DNA of 64,000 bases from Borreliella californiensis (GCF_014205885.1 NZ_JACHFB010000002.1:1-64000); one strand, 5' to 3'; counted from the first letter of the stretch, positions 17,632 to 26,970 are shown. Notes: generated by a model not told the origin, from the sequence alone. Program-made: numbers and translations.

Positions 17632-18243
17632 TTATATATATATTTTTATAAAGCCTGTGCCTAAGAAATTAAATCTAGCTCCTTCAAATGACATTGGGCT
17701 GCCAAGTAGCATAGTTGTTCCAATAGTAGCAACAGCTTTAAATCCAATCACAATATTTTTAAGAAAGCTATACTCTATTACTAAAGGTAGCCTTATTACA
17801 ACCCCTATTCTATTTTGAAGAGAAGCTACCTGTTGAGCTTCATTTTCTTCCTCTTCTTCAGTTTTTTCATTTGATTTTTCAGGACTTCCTTTTGACCAAT
17901 CTGCACCTATTCCAATCCCGCCAGAAATCATAGTGTTTTTATGTATTTCATCTTTAAATAAAAGATCTACTCCCATCACAACATAGGGCAAGAAATTGTT
18001 GGGTTTAAGCCCTACGAATCCTCCGTAGCCAAGGTCTATGTCTACATATGGAACAGATACTGTAATGTTTGTAAGTGGGTATCCAATCCCAAAACCTATG
18101 CCAAACAAACGGCGTACAGACTCTTCTTTTGCAAGAAGTTTATCAAAATCAAAGTCATCTTCAGTCATACTTTTGCTTTTTGATTGGGCAGTTAATAAGC
18201 CCGTTGTTAATATGAGTATTATTGTTGCTAATAGCATTCTCAT
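17632..18243 (-). CDS. Outer membrane beta-barrel protein BB0405-like
   Basis: 203 residues, paralogue of the next gene. Signal peptide ~1-19 (ends LTAQ), then GIGFGIGYPLTNI, YVDIDLGYGGFVGLK, GADWSKGS and a final strand ending FIKIYI. A Glu-rich loop (EKTEEEEENEAQQ) around 130-142 is probably an exposed or periplasmic loop. BB0405 of B. burgdorferi is reported as an outer-membrane protein needed for mammalian infection. Excellent Shine-Dalgarno (AAAAAAGGAG) lies inside the end of the upstream gene, which it overlaps by 4 bases. Confidence 0.87.
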   Translation of the reverse strand: MRMLLATIILILTTGLLTAQSKSKSMTEDDFDFDKLLAKEESVRRLFGIGFGIGYPLTNITVSVPYVDIDLGYGGFVGLKPNNFLPYVVMGVDLLFKDEIHKNTMISGGIGIGADWSKGSPEKSNEKTEEEEENEAQQVASLQNRIGVVIRLPLVIEYSFLKNIVIGFKAVATIGTTMLLGSPMSFEGARFNFLGTGFIKIYI

Positions 18244-18656
18244 TGAAATTCTCCTTTTTTATTTTCAATTTTAGATATTATTTTTACAATATTTTTAATA
18301 AAGCATAAAAATTTAAAAATATCGATATTTATTTGCTTATTTTGATAGCAAAACTTTATTGTTAAATTTTTTATTGTTTTGTGTATCAAAGTTTTGGTTA
18401 TCAAAAAATTTTTAGTCACAAATACAGGTATTATTATACTACTTGATTGGATATTGATGTTAATCTTGTTTGTTTGTATGGGATTTTTGGGAGTATATTT
18501 TTGCAGTGATTTTTTAGCCTTTGAAAAAAATATAAATTTATTAATTTGAAATAAATAAGATTTTTTGCAATGTTTTATTTTAAAGCTTTTACAAAAAAAC
18601 TTTATTTGTTCCAAGGGTTTTGAAGCTAACTTTAGGCTATTAATTCTTTTTTTCAA
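18240..18656 (-). CDS. Hypothetical protein (BB0404-like), very Lys/Ile/Phe-rich
   Basis: 138 residues with no family I recognise. No signal peptide, no internal Met, many Lys, Ile, Phe and four Cys. The only start is TTG, with a poor ribosome-binding site. What supports it is its position: the stop overlaps the BB0405-like start by 4 bases (ATGA), and the frame is long for this composition. It could also be untranslated leader for the barrel genes. The 165 bases upstream to the divergent gene at 18822 are AT-rich promoter space. Confidence 0.5.
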   Translation of the reverse strand: MKKRINSLKLASKPLEQIKFFCKSFKIKHCKKSYLFQINKFIFFSKAKKSLQKYTPKNPIQTNKININIQSSSIIIPVFVTKNFLITKTLIHKTIKNLTIKFCYQNKQINIDIFKFLCFIKNIVKIISKIENKKGEFQ

Positions 18657-18821
18657 AAATTTATCCCAAAAATTTAAATATTAAGTTTTTAATCTATAAA
18701 TAAATAGTATATCAAAGTTTTGAATTTGAAATGTTGTTTTGATATTATTTTAAGTAAGAGTAAATTAATTATAAATAAGATTTAGTACATAATTTATTAT
18801 TATTAAACTTATACAAAGCTT

Positions 18822-19499
18822 ATGATTAAACTGTATATCGTTTTTTTTTATTTTTTTTCTTTTTTATTGGGGTTTCCAGAAAATATTTTTTTTAAAAATT
18901 TAGGATTTTCTAATAATGATAAATACTTTATGTTTGGTGAATATGGTTTTGAAAATGGATATTATTACTCTTCTGCATACTTTGTTGATGTTGTTAAAAA
19001 TAATTTTGCAAACTCTGGAGTACATTCTAAAATTTTTAAGGAGCACATTGAGTATTCAGACAGTTATGATAAAGGTCTTTATGAGCTTTTAAAGATGATT
19101 AATTTCAAAGTTAAAGAATTTAAAATTAATCATTTAAGAAGAGGGCGCGAAATTTATTTTTATGTAAGGAGCGAAATTCCAGAAACAGATTTTTTAAATT
19201 TTGTTGATTTTGAAACAGGAAACGAATATCAAGTTTTTGTAAATAAGGATATTAATTCTCAAGATCTTTCTTCTTCTTTTAATATTTTTTTATCTGTCAG
19301 ATATTGTAATTCAACTCTAGAAAGGCATTTGACTGTTGGAAGAGGGAATTATTATAGAAAGAATGTTATTGATTACAGAATAAGAGAGATTGTTTTATTC
19401 CCAAATGAAGATGGAATCGTTTTTGTTTTGGAAAAAATCATGTTAAATTCTTATGGAAATAGGTATAAGCGTTTTATGGTTGAAGTTAAAAAATATTGA
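18822..19499 (+). CDS. Hypothetical exported protein (BB0403-like)
   Basis: 225 residues. A Phe-rich hydrophobic N-terminus (about 4-22, FFYFFSFLLGFP) looks like a signal peptide; the remainder is mixed and charged, with no Cys lipobox and no recognised domain. Lies 50 bases upstream of proS on the same strand. No clear Shine-Dalgarno precedes the ATG. Function unknown. Confidence 0.65.
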   Translation: MIKLYIVFFYFFSFLLGFPENIFFKNLGFSNNDKYFMFGEYGFENGYYYSSAYFVDVVKNNFANSGVHSKIFKEHIEYSDSYDKGLYELLKMINFKVKEFKINHLRRGREIYFYVRSEIPETDFLNFVDFETGNEYQVFVNKDINSQDLSSSFNIFLSVRYCNSTLERHLTVGRGNYYRKNVIDYRIREIVLFPNEDGIVFVLEKIMLNSYGNRYKRFMVEVKKY

Positions 19500-19549
19500 A
19501 TATAATATTTAGGTTTTAAATAAGTGCAATTCTTTATTAAGGATAATGT

Positions 19550-21016
19550 ATGAGTGATTTTATAGCATCAAAAGAAGATGATTATTCCAAATGGTATTTG
19601 GATATAGTTCAGAAAGCAAAACTTGCTGATTACAGCCCTGTAAAAGGATGTATGGTAATTATGCCTTATGGGTATTCTATTTGGAGTAAAATTCAGAATA
19701 TACTTGATAAAAAATTTAAAGAGACAGGACATGAGAATGCATATTTTCCCATGCTTATTCCTTATAGTTTTTTAGAAAGAGAGAAGGATCATATTGATGG
19801 ATTTTCACCTGAGTTTGCTATTATTAAGGATGCTGGTGGAGAGAGTTTGGCAGAGCCTTTGGTTTTAAGGCCTACTTCTGAGACAATTATTTGGAATATG
19901 TATAGCAAATGGATTAAGTCTTACAGAGATCTTCCTCTTAAAATTAATCAATGGGCAAATGTTGTTCGCTGGGAAAAGAGAACAAGGCCTTTTTTGCGCA
20001 CTACCGAATTTTTGTGGCAAGAAGGGCATACTGCTCATGCTACTGAAGAGGAAGCACTAGAAGAAACTTTGCTTATTTTAGATGTATATAAAAGATTTAT
20101 AGAAGACTATTTAGCTATTCCGGTTTTTTGCGGTAAAAAATCTGAAAAGGAAAAATTTGCGGGTGCTGTTTCTACTTATTCAATTGAGGCATTAATGCAG
20201 GATAAAAAAGGGCTTCAAGCTGCTACATCTCATTATTTAGGTTTAAATTTTGCAAAGGCATTTGATGTAAAATTTCAAGACAAAGACGGCAAGATGAGAC
20301 ATGTATTTGCTAGTAGCTGGGGTGTTTCTACCAGATTGATTGGTGCTTTAATTATGGTTCATTCTGATGAGAAGGGTTTAGTTTTACCGCCTCGCATTGC
20401 TCCAATAGAAATTATTGTTATTCCTATTTTTAAAAAAGAATATGAGATTAATAAGAAAATTTTGGATTATTCTGATTGTGTTGTGAATGCTTTAAAAAAA
20501 GCAGAATTTAGGGTTGAAATTGATAAGGATATTAGAAGCTCTCCAGGATTTAGATTTTCATCTGCCGAGTTTAAAGGAATTCCAATACGTCTTGAAATAG
20601 GTATAAATGATGTTCTTTTAAATTCTGTTACTATTTCAAGAAGAGATAAAGACAGAAAATTTAAGTATCAAATATCACTTGATTCTCTTATAAGCAAGGT
20701 CAAGGTAGAACTTGATTTAATGCAAAAAGATTTATTTGAAAAAGCATTGAATTTTAGGACCTTAAATACTAAAGAGATTTTTAGAAGTAGCAAGGATAGT
20801 TACAAGGCATTCAAAGCTTATGTGAATAATTATTCTGGATTTGTGCTTTCTTGTTGGTGTGGTGGTTTAAATTGCGAAAATATTATTAAAAATGAAACTA
20901 AAGCCACAATAAGATGTATTCCGGATGAATTTAAAGCCAGAGATTTAACGGGTATGACTTGTATTTATTGTTCTTCTAAGGCCAAATATTTTGTTTTATT
21001 TGCCAAATCTTATTAA
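19550..21016 (+). CDS. proS: Prolyl-tRNA synthetase, archaeal/eukaryotic type
   Basis: Charges tRNA-Pro. 488 residues, shorter than the ~570 of the bacterial type and without its editing insertion. Class II motif 2 is present (VVRWEKRTRPFLRTTEF near 138-154), as is the motif 3 Gly-Thr/Ser-Arg segment (SWGVSTRLIGAL ~258). The C-terminal extension has a CWCGGLNC / CIYC four-cysteine zinc site and ends in Tyr, as in archaeal-type enzymes. Spirochaete ProRS of this type is known. Converges with the gltP-like gene across a 23-base gap. Confidence 0.95.
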   Translation: MSDFIASKEDDYSKWYLDIVQKAKLADYSPVKGCMVIMPYGYSIWSKIQNILDKKFKETGHENAYFPMLIPYSFLEREKDHIDGFSPEFAIIKDAGGESLAEPLVLRPTSETIIWNMYSKWIKSYRDLPLKINQWANVVRWEKRTRPFLRTTEFLWQEGHTAHATEEEALEETLLILDVYKRFIEDYLAIPVFCGKKSEKEKFAGAVSTYSIEALMQDKKGLQAATSHYLGLNFAKAFDVKFQDKDGKMRHVFASSWGVSTRLIGALIMVHSDEKGLVLPPRIAPIEIIVIPIFKKEYEINKKILDYSDCVVNALKKAEFRVEIDKDIRSSPGFRFSSAEFKGIPIRLEIGINDVLLNSVTISRRDKDRKFKYQISLDSLISKVKVELDLMQKDLFEKALNFRTLNTKEIFRSSKDSYKAFKAYVNNYSGFVLSCWCGGLNCENIIKNETKATIRCIPDEFKARDLTGMTCIYCSSKAKYFVLFAKSY

Positions 21017-21039
21017 TTTGTTTAGTTTTAAGTAATTTT

Positions 21040-22230
21040 TTATTGATCTTTTAGTTCTTTGAAATTTATTATATGAATGATTGCAATGTTAAAAGCAAAG
21101 TCAATTAGTAAAGCTAAAGAGATTAATATTGGTAGCATTGGTGTTATATTGGAAACATTTAGCTCTATTCCTTTTGTATAGGTAGAGCAAAGCATTGTAA
21201 TTATATAAATTAAGCTATTTGGTATATGAGGAAATGCAAAGACAAAAAAAAATGATAAAGTGCTCATATAGCTTATTTCATAGATAGAAATGGGCAAGCT
21301 AGAATATGATTTTAAAATTATAAAAAATGATATTACTGAAACAAAAATAGTACCAAATTTAGATACAAAATTTATTAAAGGTATATTTATAATTATGGAT
21401 TTTTTTATATTTATTTTTTCATTTTTAATATCTTCTATTAATATTACATAAGGAGAATAAGAATCTTTTGCAAGTCCTGAAAATATTATGTTTTGAAATG
21501 ATACAAGGATTCCTTTATATATCATTTTAAAGCTTTTTGTTAATCTATAACTAAGTGTTGGCAATATTACGAATAGAATTATAATTGTCCATGCCAAAAA
21601 GAATGTTATGCTGTTTGTGTAATTTTGGTAATCCTTAAAGTTTTTTAAGTTTGTAGTGTAGTCTGCTGTTATAAAAATGATGCCTATGTTTAATATATTT
21701 ACAATAAACCCATTTGCATGGTAAAAAAGATTAGATGCGCTTAGCATCAGTTCTCTAGCTATTCTGCCCTTTTGTTTTGCATAATAAAAGCTTGTGCCTA
21801 TTATTATTGAAATCATGTAGATGCTTAATAGATTTGGATTGCTAGATGTAAATATTTTGAAAATATTTTTTGGAAAAAATGTTTCTAGTAAAGCTTCTTT
21901 TTCAAAAAAATGTGTATTTTGTATTGTTTTTTCTAGTATTGGAATTCTTTGTGGAAGATATATTGTAGCGGCTATTATTGATACAGCAACTCCAGATATG
22001 TTAGTTAAAATCCCGTAATAAATTGTTTTGCCAAAAAGCTTTTTAAAGTTTTTATTTTCAATAATATTTTCAATTCCTAATGGAATTGAAAATATTAAAA
22101 AGGGAATAAGAGATAAGTATGACAATCTTATAAAAGCATGTGATAAAGAGCTATAAATCCCAAGAGGGAAAAATAATCCTAAAAAGATCCCAATAGGCAG
22201 AGTGAAAAAAAAATTGATTTTTATATTCAT
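21040..22230 (-). CDS. gltP: Dicarboxylate/amino acid:cation symporter (DAACS) family protein, divergent
   Basis: 396 residues, about eight hydrophobic helices. The C-terminal half aligns to glutamate/dicarboxylate symporters: a serine-containing re-entrant loop (GLAKDSYSPYVI) is followed at the right distance by a helix where the family's NMDGT reads VSKFGT. These are the substrate- and sodium-binding elements, so specificity or coupling may have changed. Matches BB0401, annotated as a putative glutamate transporter. The start ATG is preceded by GGGGAAG. The divergent gene on the right starts ~107 bases away. Confidence 0.8.
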   Translation of the reverse strand: MNIKINFFFTLPIGIFLGLFFPLGIYSSLSHAFIRLSYLSLIPFLIFSIPLGIENIIENKNFKKLFGKTIYYGILTNISGVAVSIIAATIYLPQRIPILEKTIQNTHFFEKEALLETFFPKNIFKIFTSSNPNLLSIYMISIIIGTSFYYAKQKGRIARELMLSASNLFYHANGFIVNILNIGIIFITADYTTNLKNFKDYQNYTNSITFFLAWTIIILFVILPTLSYRLTKSFKMIYKGILVSFQNIIFSGLAKDSYSPYVILIEDIKNEKINIKKSIIINIPLINFVSKFGTIFVSVISFFIILKSYSSLPISIYEISYMSTLSFFFVFAFPHIPNSLIYIITMLCSTYTKGIELNVSNITPMLPILISLALLIDFAFNIAIIHIINFKELKDQ

Positions 22231-22336
22231 ACGACTTCCCCTTTCAGAGATTTAAGGTACACTGTATATAATAAATAGTACTAAATTTTTTTGTAAATAT
22301 AAACTTTAGAGTTACAATTGTACTTGTGTTGTCATA

Positions 22337-23887
22337 TTGCTTGTGGGTGTTTTTGGGGGTTTTTTGTATAAATATCCTGATTCTGTAGATACGGATTTAG
22401 ATTCAAGATTGCCAAATATTTTAACTTTAGAGGAGCATGATAAGAATTTTTTTACTAAAGATTTTTATAAAAATCTTATTTCAAGTAGTAAAGAAATTGG
22501 TTTTAAGCTTCATAAGGTTTTAGTAGACTATTTAAATCCGCAGTCAGAAGAGGTTGATAGGGTTTTAAAATATAATCAAGTGATTAGCATTTATTGGTCT
22601 TTTCTCAAATCGATTGCAAAAAACATTTCAAAATTGACTATGGAGCAGAAAATTTTATTTAGATTTGCTGCCCTTATTCCAAATGCACTTGGGGCTGAAA
22701 TTCAGCTATTAATTTCAAAAACTATTTGGGACAATCATTATAATGAGTCTTTTATTTATTTTGATGAATGGCTTTATGGGGTTAATAGTTTTAAGCTTAG
22801 TAGATTAGCAACTGATTTGCCATCGGATAATTTTAAAGAAGAAGATTTGGAAAAAATTTTACTTAATAAGAAAGAAAAACTTTTGGCAAATATTGATTTT
22901 GCAAAAAGCAGTCTTAAGAGAACTGATAAGATCAGAGAAGAGGCTCTTAATAAGTTAAGAAGTATGTTTGAATTTTTATTTTTAAATAATAGTCAAAACG
23001 ATTTAACTTATATGACTGAATACGGGGTGCAGAGTTCTTATCCCAATTCGATTTTAAAGCCTTTAAATTTTGCTAGTAATTATGTTGATGATCTTATTAA
23101 ATCAAATCGAGATGTTAATGTTTTTATTAATAAAATTGAAGACACTAACAGAGAGCTTTTAGAAATTCAAAATAAAATGAATAATATTGGGATGTCCGCT
23201 GAATCAGCTATTGCATATGATGAAGTTGAAGTTATCAGAAGCGCCAATAAACTTGCGATAGGGCCAAGAGGTAATCATTTCCCTATTCTTTTGAAAAATA
23301 ATGTGGTTGCTAACCCTCAATATTTTGGAAGCAGAGAAAGAATTATGCAGCTTGTTTGGGAAATCGAAGATATTCAGCCTAGACTTTTTCAAAAAGCGTA
23401 TAGAGGAGATTTGCTTAGAGTGGTTCCTTATTTTATATTAATACCTTCTTATGGTGATAAAGGAATTTGTTGGGAATCAATTGATGTTAAAAACAGAGCA
23501 AACGGCAGGGGTAAAGTATTAATACCCATGTATGCTAAAAACTTAAGAAAAGCGGTTATTTTGGGTATTGGTGATTTTGTTTGGGAGCTTGCAAAAGAAC
23601 AGGCTTCTTTTAGATGGATGGAAACAGGAATTACAGGTCAATATTACGATTATTATGTTAAATTTATTAAAAAAGGAAATGTTAAAAATTTTTTTCTAGA
23701 AGATTATTTTCTTTGGATAGAAAAGGAAAGTAAAGGAATTCAAAAACTTGAGAAATTGGTGCGTGGTATAATGTGGAGAAATTTACCCTTTTCTAAAAAT
23801 TTAAAAGAGGTACTTGCTAAAAAATCTTTTATATACAAAGATCTTATTGATAAAGATAAAAATATTCAGACATCTGATGGGTATTAA
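22337..23887 (+). CDS. Hypothetical protein (BB0400-like)
   Basis: 516 residues, largely alpha-helical and charged, with no family I recognise. Starts available are TTG at 22337 or GTG at 22343, since a TAG lies in frame at 22307 and no ATG follows it; the true start is unclear. The first dozen residues (LLVGVFGGFLY) are hydrophobic but too short for a normal signal peptide. There is a possible coiled coil around 245-290 (KIEDTNRELLEIQNKM). The C-terminal part (330-490) is Trp/Tyr-rich with a PYFILIPSYGDKG segment. Tail-to-tail with the ankyrin gene, only 9 bases apart. Confidence 0.75.
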   Translation: MLVGVFGGFLYKYPDSVDTDLDSRLPNILTLEEHDKNFFTKDFYKNLISSSKEIGFKLHKVLVDYLNPQSEEVDRVLKYNQVISIYWSFLKSIAKNISKLTMEQKILFRFAALIPNALGAEIQLLISKTIWDNHYNESFIYFDEWLYGVNSFKLSRLATDLPSDNFKEEDLEKILLNKKEKLLANIDFAKSSLKRTDKIREEALNKLRSMFEFLFLNNSQNDLTYMTEYGVQSSYPNSILKPLNFASNYVDDLIKSNRDVNVFINKIEDTNRELLEIQNKMNNIGMSAESAIAYDEVEVIRSANKLAIGPRGNHFPILLKNNVVANPQYFGSRERIMQLVWEIEDIQPRLFQKAYRGDLLRVVPYFILIPSYGDKGICWESIDVKNRANGRGKVLIPMYAKNLRKAVILGIGDFVWELAKEQASFRWMETGITGQYYDYYVKFIKKGNVKNFFLEDYFLWIEKESKGIQKLEKLVRGIMWRNLPFSKNLKEVLAKKSFIYKDLIDKDKNIQTSDGY

Positions 23888-23896
23888 ATTTATTTT

Positions 23897-24556
23897 CTAT
23901 TTTACTAAAATTCGGACTATTTCTTTATTTTTAAGCGTTTTAAGTTCTTTTTTATAATTGTCGTCAATGTAAATTTTTTTCTTTTCCAGAGATTTAATTA
24001 GGTTTATATTTTCTGTTTCTATTGCGGCTTGCATTGGTGTTTTTCTATTTTTAAGTGTGTAGCTTAAATCAGCTCCGCTTTCTTTTAAAAGTTCAAATAC
24101 TTTTTCATTATTAGTATATATTGCCCAAAATATTGGAGAATAGCTGGTATCATCTATTTGATTAAGGCTTATTCCGTAATCTACCAATATTTTTATGATT
24201 TCAATTTCATTGTTTATTATTGAAATTGAAATTGGAGATATTTTATATTTAAGGTTTATGTCTGCTCCAAGATTTAATGCAATTAAAACCCCTTTTTTAT
24301 TTTTGAAAAAAACAGATATTATAAAAAGCTCATTTTTAACTTTTTCTAAATTTTGCAAGATTTCTTTGTCGTTTATATTTATTGAATTTATAAATTCATT
24401 TAAAGTGTCTTTATCTTTTTGATATTCTTTACTATTGAAAACATATAAATTTTTTTGCAATTCTTTTACTATTGAGGTGCTTGTATTAGCATTTATTGAA
24501 TTTAAATTCAATATTGTTTGCAATAACAGTAAAAGTATAATGAATTCTTTTTTCAT
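23897..24556 (-). CDS. Exported ankyrin-repeat protein (BB0399-like)
   Basis: 219 residues: signal peptide ~1-23, then helical repeats. Three ankyrin-like units are visible around 87-187: GVLIALNLGADINLK, IEIIKILVDYGISLNQID, and NEKVFELLKESGADLSYT followed by RKTPMQAAIETENINLI. Ankyrin repeats bind proteins, so a periplasmic adaptor role is plausible but unproven. Ends 9 bases from the convergent gene. Confidence 0.8.
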   Translation of the reverse strand: MKKEFIILLLLLQTILNLNSINANTSTSIVKELQKNLYVFNSKEYQKDKDTLNEFINSININDKEILQNLEKVKNELFIISVFFKNKKGVLIALNLGADINLKYKISPISISIINNEIEIIKILVDYGISLNQIDDTSYSPIFWAIYTNNEKVFELLKESGADLSYTLKNRKTPMQAAIETENINLIKSLEKKKIYIDDNYKKELKTLKNKEIVRILVK

Positions 24557-24903
24557 GTTTTGTTAGCTTTATATTCCTTTAATAAAGTGTTTAATTTTAG
24601 ACGATTGCTTTTTTAAATAGGCATTAAATTAAAATTTATTATAGATCATTATAAGATTATTTTTCAACATTTTTATGTTCGCAATTGTCGGTTACAAAAT
24701 GATTTTTATTATTTTTTAAATATTGAGTTTATACCGAGTTTTAATTTTAAATTTATGTACTTTAGCGCTGTTGTTTTGATGTTTTTGTATTTATTTTAAT
24801 ATAAAATGTGGTCATGTTAAGTTGATATTTATATAAAATTTTGACAATTTTTTAAATTGGGGGATGCATTTTATTATGCATATTTATATTGTAAAATACT
24901 TTT
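24557..24903. other. 347-base intergenic region with no gene
   Basis: Divergent promoter space for the ankyrin gene (left) and the lipoprotein gene (right). I see a TTGACA at 24841-24846 without a correctly spaced -10, and a small inverted repeat ATGCAT/ATGCAT (24864-24880) around a short A/T loop just upstream of the lipoprotein ATG. No open reading frame with a ribosome-binding site and no tRNA- or hairpin-like RNA stood out. The lipoprotein start itself has no obvious Shine-Dalgarno. Confidence 0.5.
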
Positions 24904-25935
24904 ATGAATCTATTGACCGAAATTTCTAAATTTATTTTGATTTTGTTGCTATTTACTTCTTGCAACCAAAAACAAAGCGAAATTCAAAATCTTACTCATC
25001 TTTTAAAGTCTTCTAATAAGAATAGATTAGATAAATTTCTTATTATTGATAGGGTTGTTAATATATATATTGCAAATAAAAATTATGAAGATGCTTTAGA
25101 AATTGTAAATAGTGGAATTATTGATGATGAATCCAGAGAATATTATCCTTTATATCTTTATTTAATGGGTAATATTTATAGTTCCATGGGAGAGGATTTT
25201 GTAGCTTTTAGTATTTACAAGTGTGTTGTTGATAATTTTGATGATTATGTTTATGAAAACTATTCAGTGAAAACAAGGGCGGCTAAAAAGATTGTCAATT
25301 TAAATATTGATTCAATCGATAAAATCAAGTATTACAAATTTATATTAAATACAGGAATTGATGACTTAAACAATGAGGAAAAGGGTAATTATTTTTATAA
25401 TCTTGCATTAAGTTTGGAGGATGTTCAAGATTACGATGAATCTTATTTTTACTATAAAAAATTTTTTTCAATTCCAAGGTCACATTTAAAAATAGATTCT
25501 AGAGACTATTTTAATGTTGTTACAAAAATCAATTACTTTAATAATCCAGAGTTTGTTGTTTATAGAAATTTAGGGGATTTAATCCAGGACGTTAAAAATT
25601 TTGTTCTTTCTGGGGATACTTCTAAATTACTTAATATAAGGGATAAAAATAATTTTTTTATTCAAAGCTGGGATCAAAAGGGTGGAAAGAGTAATTCTAT
25701 TAATACTAATAGCTTTTTAACCACGATGATTAGGCTTGGGGGGAGAAGGAAAAACGGAATACAATTTGCAAAGCATCTTGAGGCAGATTCTAGTGATGAT
25801 ATATCTTATCTTGAGTCAAGCGGATGGGATCATATTCGGGAATGGTATTTTGTTTTTAAAAGAATTGTTTATCCTAAAGATCCAGAAATTAATAATGGTT
25901 GGACTTGGATAGGCGTGTATTTAGGTAAAAAATAA
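24904..25935 (+). CDS. Putative lipoprotein with TPR-like helical repeats (BB0398-like)
   Basis: 343 residues. Signal peptide with a lipobox ending LFTSC (Cys21), so probably lipid-anchored. Residues ~45-200 look like tandem helix pairs (NYEDALEIVNSG, YYPLYLYLMGNIYSSMGED, GNYFYNLALSLEDVQDYDE), resembling TPR units. The C-terminal ~100 residues contain several Trp and end WIGVYLGKK. Operon with the next gene, 13 bases downstream. No specific function recognised. Confidence 0.78.
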   Translation: MNLLTEISKFILILLLFTSCNQKQSEIQNLTHLLKSSNKNRLDKFLIIDRVVNIYIANKNYEDALEIVNSGIIDDESREYYPLYLYLMGNIYSSMGEDFVAFSIYKCVVDNFDDYVYENYSVKTRAAKKIVNLNIDSIDKIKYYKFILNTGIDDLNNEEKGNYFYNLALSLEDVQDYDESYFYYKKFFSIPRSHLKIDSRDYFNVVTKINYFNNPEFVVYRNLGDLIQDVKNFVLSGDTSKLLNIRDKNNFFIQSWDQKGGKSNSINTNSFLTTMIRLGGRRKNGIQFAKHLEADSSDDISYLESSGWDHIREWYFVFKRIVYPKDPEINNGWTWIGVYLGKK

Positions 25936-25948
25936 TAGGAAGGAGATT

Positions 25949-26797
25949 ATGTATTTTCTTAAGTTTCTTTTTAGTTATTTATTTCTACTTTATTCTAATG
26001 TTTCTATAATAAAAGATGAATTTGCTGAGACAAGTGTGCACAGAATAATCGATTGGGATAGGAAGGTTATTTGCTTTGACATTGTTAAGGAAATTAATGA
26101 AAATGAATTTAGACCAGTAGGTTTAAATACGGCTTCTAAATTAATAGCAACTATTAATGATTTTAAAGACACGTTAATAAGAGAATCTCTTTTTAAGATA
26201 ATTATGGATTCTGAAAATACTTTTAAAGATTATTTTGACCTGAATCCCAGCTTAATACTTAATTTTTCAGGCCCTAATAGTATTTTGAAAAGATCTTATA
26301 TAAAATATTCAGAAGATTTAAGAAGCCTAACTGTTAGGTATGAGCTTAGTCTTTTCCCCAATTTTATAAGTTTATTTTTTTCACATGAAACTCCCTATAA
26401 AGCTTTTTATCCATTGGTAAATTCCGATGTTGATAAAATCGATTATACAGGAATTGTGATTTATGTAGGTGAGGTCTACAATAATACTTCTGGTTCTAAA
26501 AAATTAGAAGACTCTTTTTTTATCAAAATTTATGATGAAAACATTAGGCCTTATTTTGATAAAAGAATGGTTTCTCCAGAGGCTTTGAAAAAATGGGGAA
26601 TGCTTGAGTATAGCAACGATGTTCTTTATAGCAATAAAAATAGGGTTGGACATCGTCCTTTAAAATTAGTTGCCAAAAGTATTTATGGTAAAAATAATAC
26701 AGATATTATACTTGATGAGCATTCTATTAATAAGTTGTTTTCAAATAGTAACAACATTAAACTTTTGCAAGATGGAAAACTTGTTGTAATAAAATAA
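25949..26797 (+). CDS. Hypothetical exported protein (BB0397-like)
   Basis: 282 residues with an N-terminal hydrophobic segment (about 3-20) that looks like a signal peptide. The rest is a mixed alpha/beta pattern with no recognised domain. A strong Shine-Dalgarno (AGGAAGGAG) precedes the ATG. Follows the lipoprotein gene by 13 bases and is probably co-transcribed. The next transcription unit begins with a tRNA promoter ~20 bases after the stop. Confidence 0.75.
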   Translation: MYFLKFLFSYLFLLYSNVSIIKDEFAETSVHRIIDWDRKVICFDIVKEINENEFRPVGLNTASKLIATINDFKDTLIRESLFKIIMDSENTFKDYFDLNPSLILNFSGPNSILKRSYIKYSEDLRSLTVRYELSLFPNFISLFFSHETPYKAFYPLVNSDVDKIDYTGIVIYVGEVYNNTSGSKKLEDSFFIKIYDENIRPYFDKRMVSPEALKKWGMLEYSNDVLYSNKNRVGHRPLKLVAKSIYGKNNTDIILDEHSINKLFSNSNNIKLLQDGKLVVIK

Positions 26798-26815
26798 GAA
26801 AATTAAACTTAGTAC

Positions 26816-26844
26816 TTGTTTTTTTCCAAACAATCCACTAAGAT
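26816..26844 (+). promoter_or_regulatory. Candidate promoter for the tRNA-Thr/rpmG/secE/nusG/rpl/rpo unit
   Basis: TTGTTT at 26816-26821 and TAAGAT at 26839-26844 with an exact 17-base spacer, ending 26 bases before tRNA-Thr. An overlapping GATAAT (26842-26847) is an alternative -10. Placement and spacing are what a stable-RNA promoter would show. Confidence 0.55.
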
Positions 26845-26870
26845 AATAAAGAGTTTTATAGGGAATTAGT

Positions 26871-26943
26871 GCCCTTATAGCTCAGTTGGTAGAGCACCAC
26901 CATGGTAAGGTGGGGGTCGTCGGTTCAAGTCCGATTGGGGGCT
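26871..26943 (+). tRNA. trnT: tRNA-Thr (anticodon GGT)
   Basis: 73 bases folding as a tRNA. The acceptor GCCCTTA pairs with the 3' TTGGGGGC (two G-T pairs); there is a D-arm GCTC/GAGC, an anticodon stem CCACC/GGTGG with loop ATGGTAA (anticodon GGT), and a T-arm with GGTTCAAGTCC. Discriminator T; CCA is not encoded. It heads the rpmG-secE-nusG cluster, a position often held by tRNA-Thr near tuf in other bacteria. Confidence 0.95.
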
Positions 26944-26970
26944 TTTGTTGGTAGTTAGGAGTTTTGTTAT

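Noticed and set aside
24841..24880. TTGACA at 24841 as a promoter for the lipoprotein gene
   Set aside because: No -10 at 16-19 bases; the nearest TATTAT is 25 bases away, so not called as a promoter.
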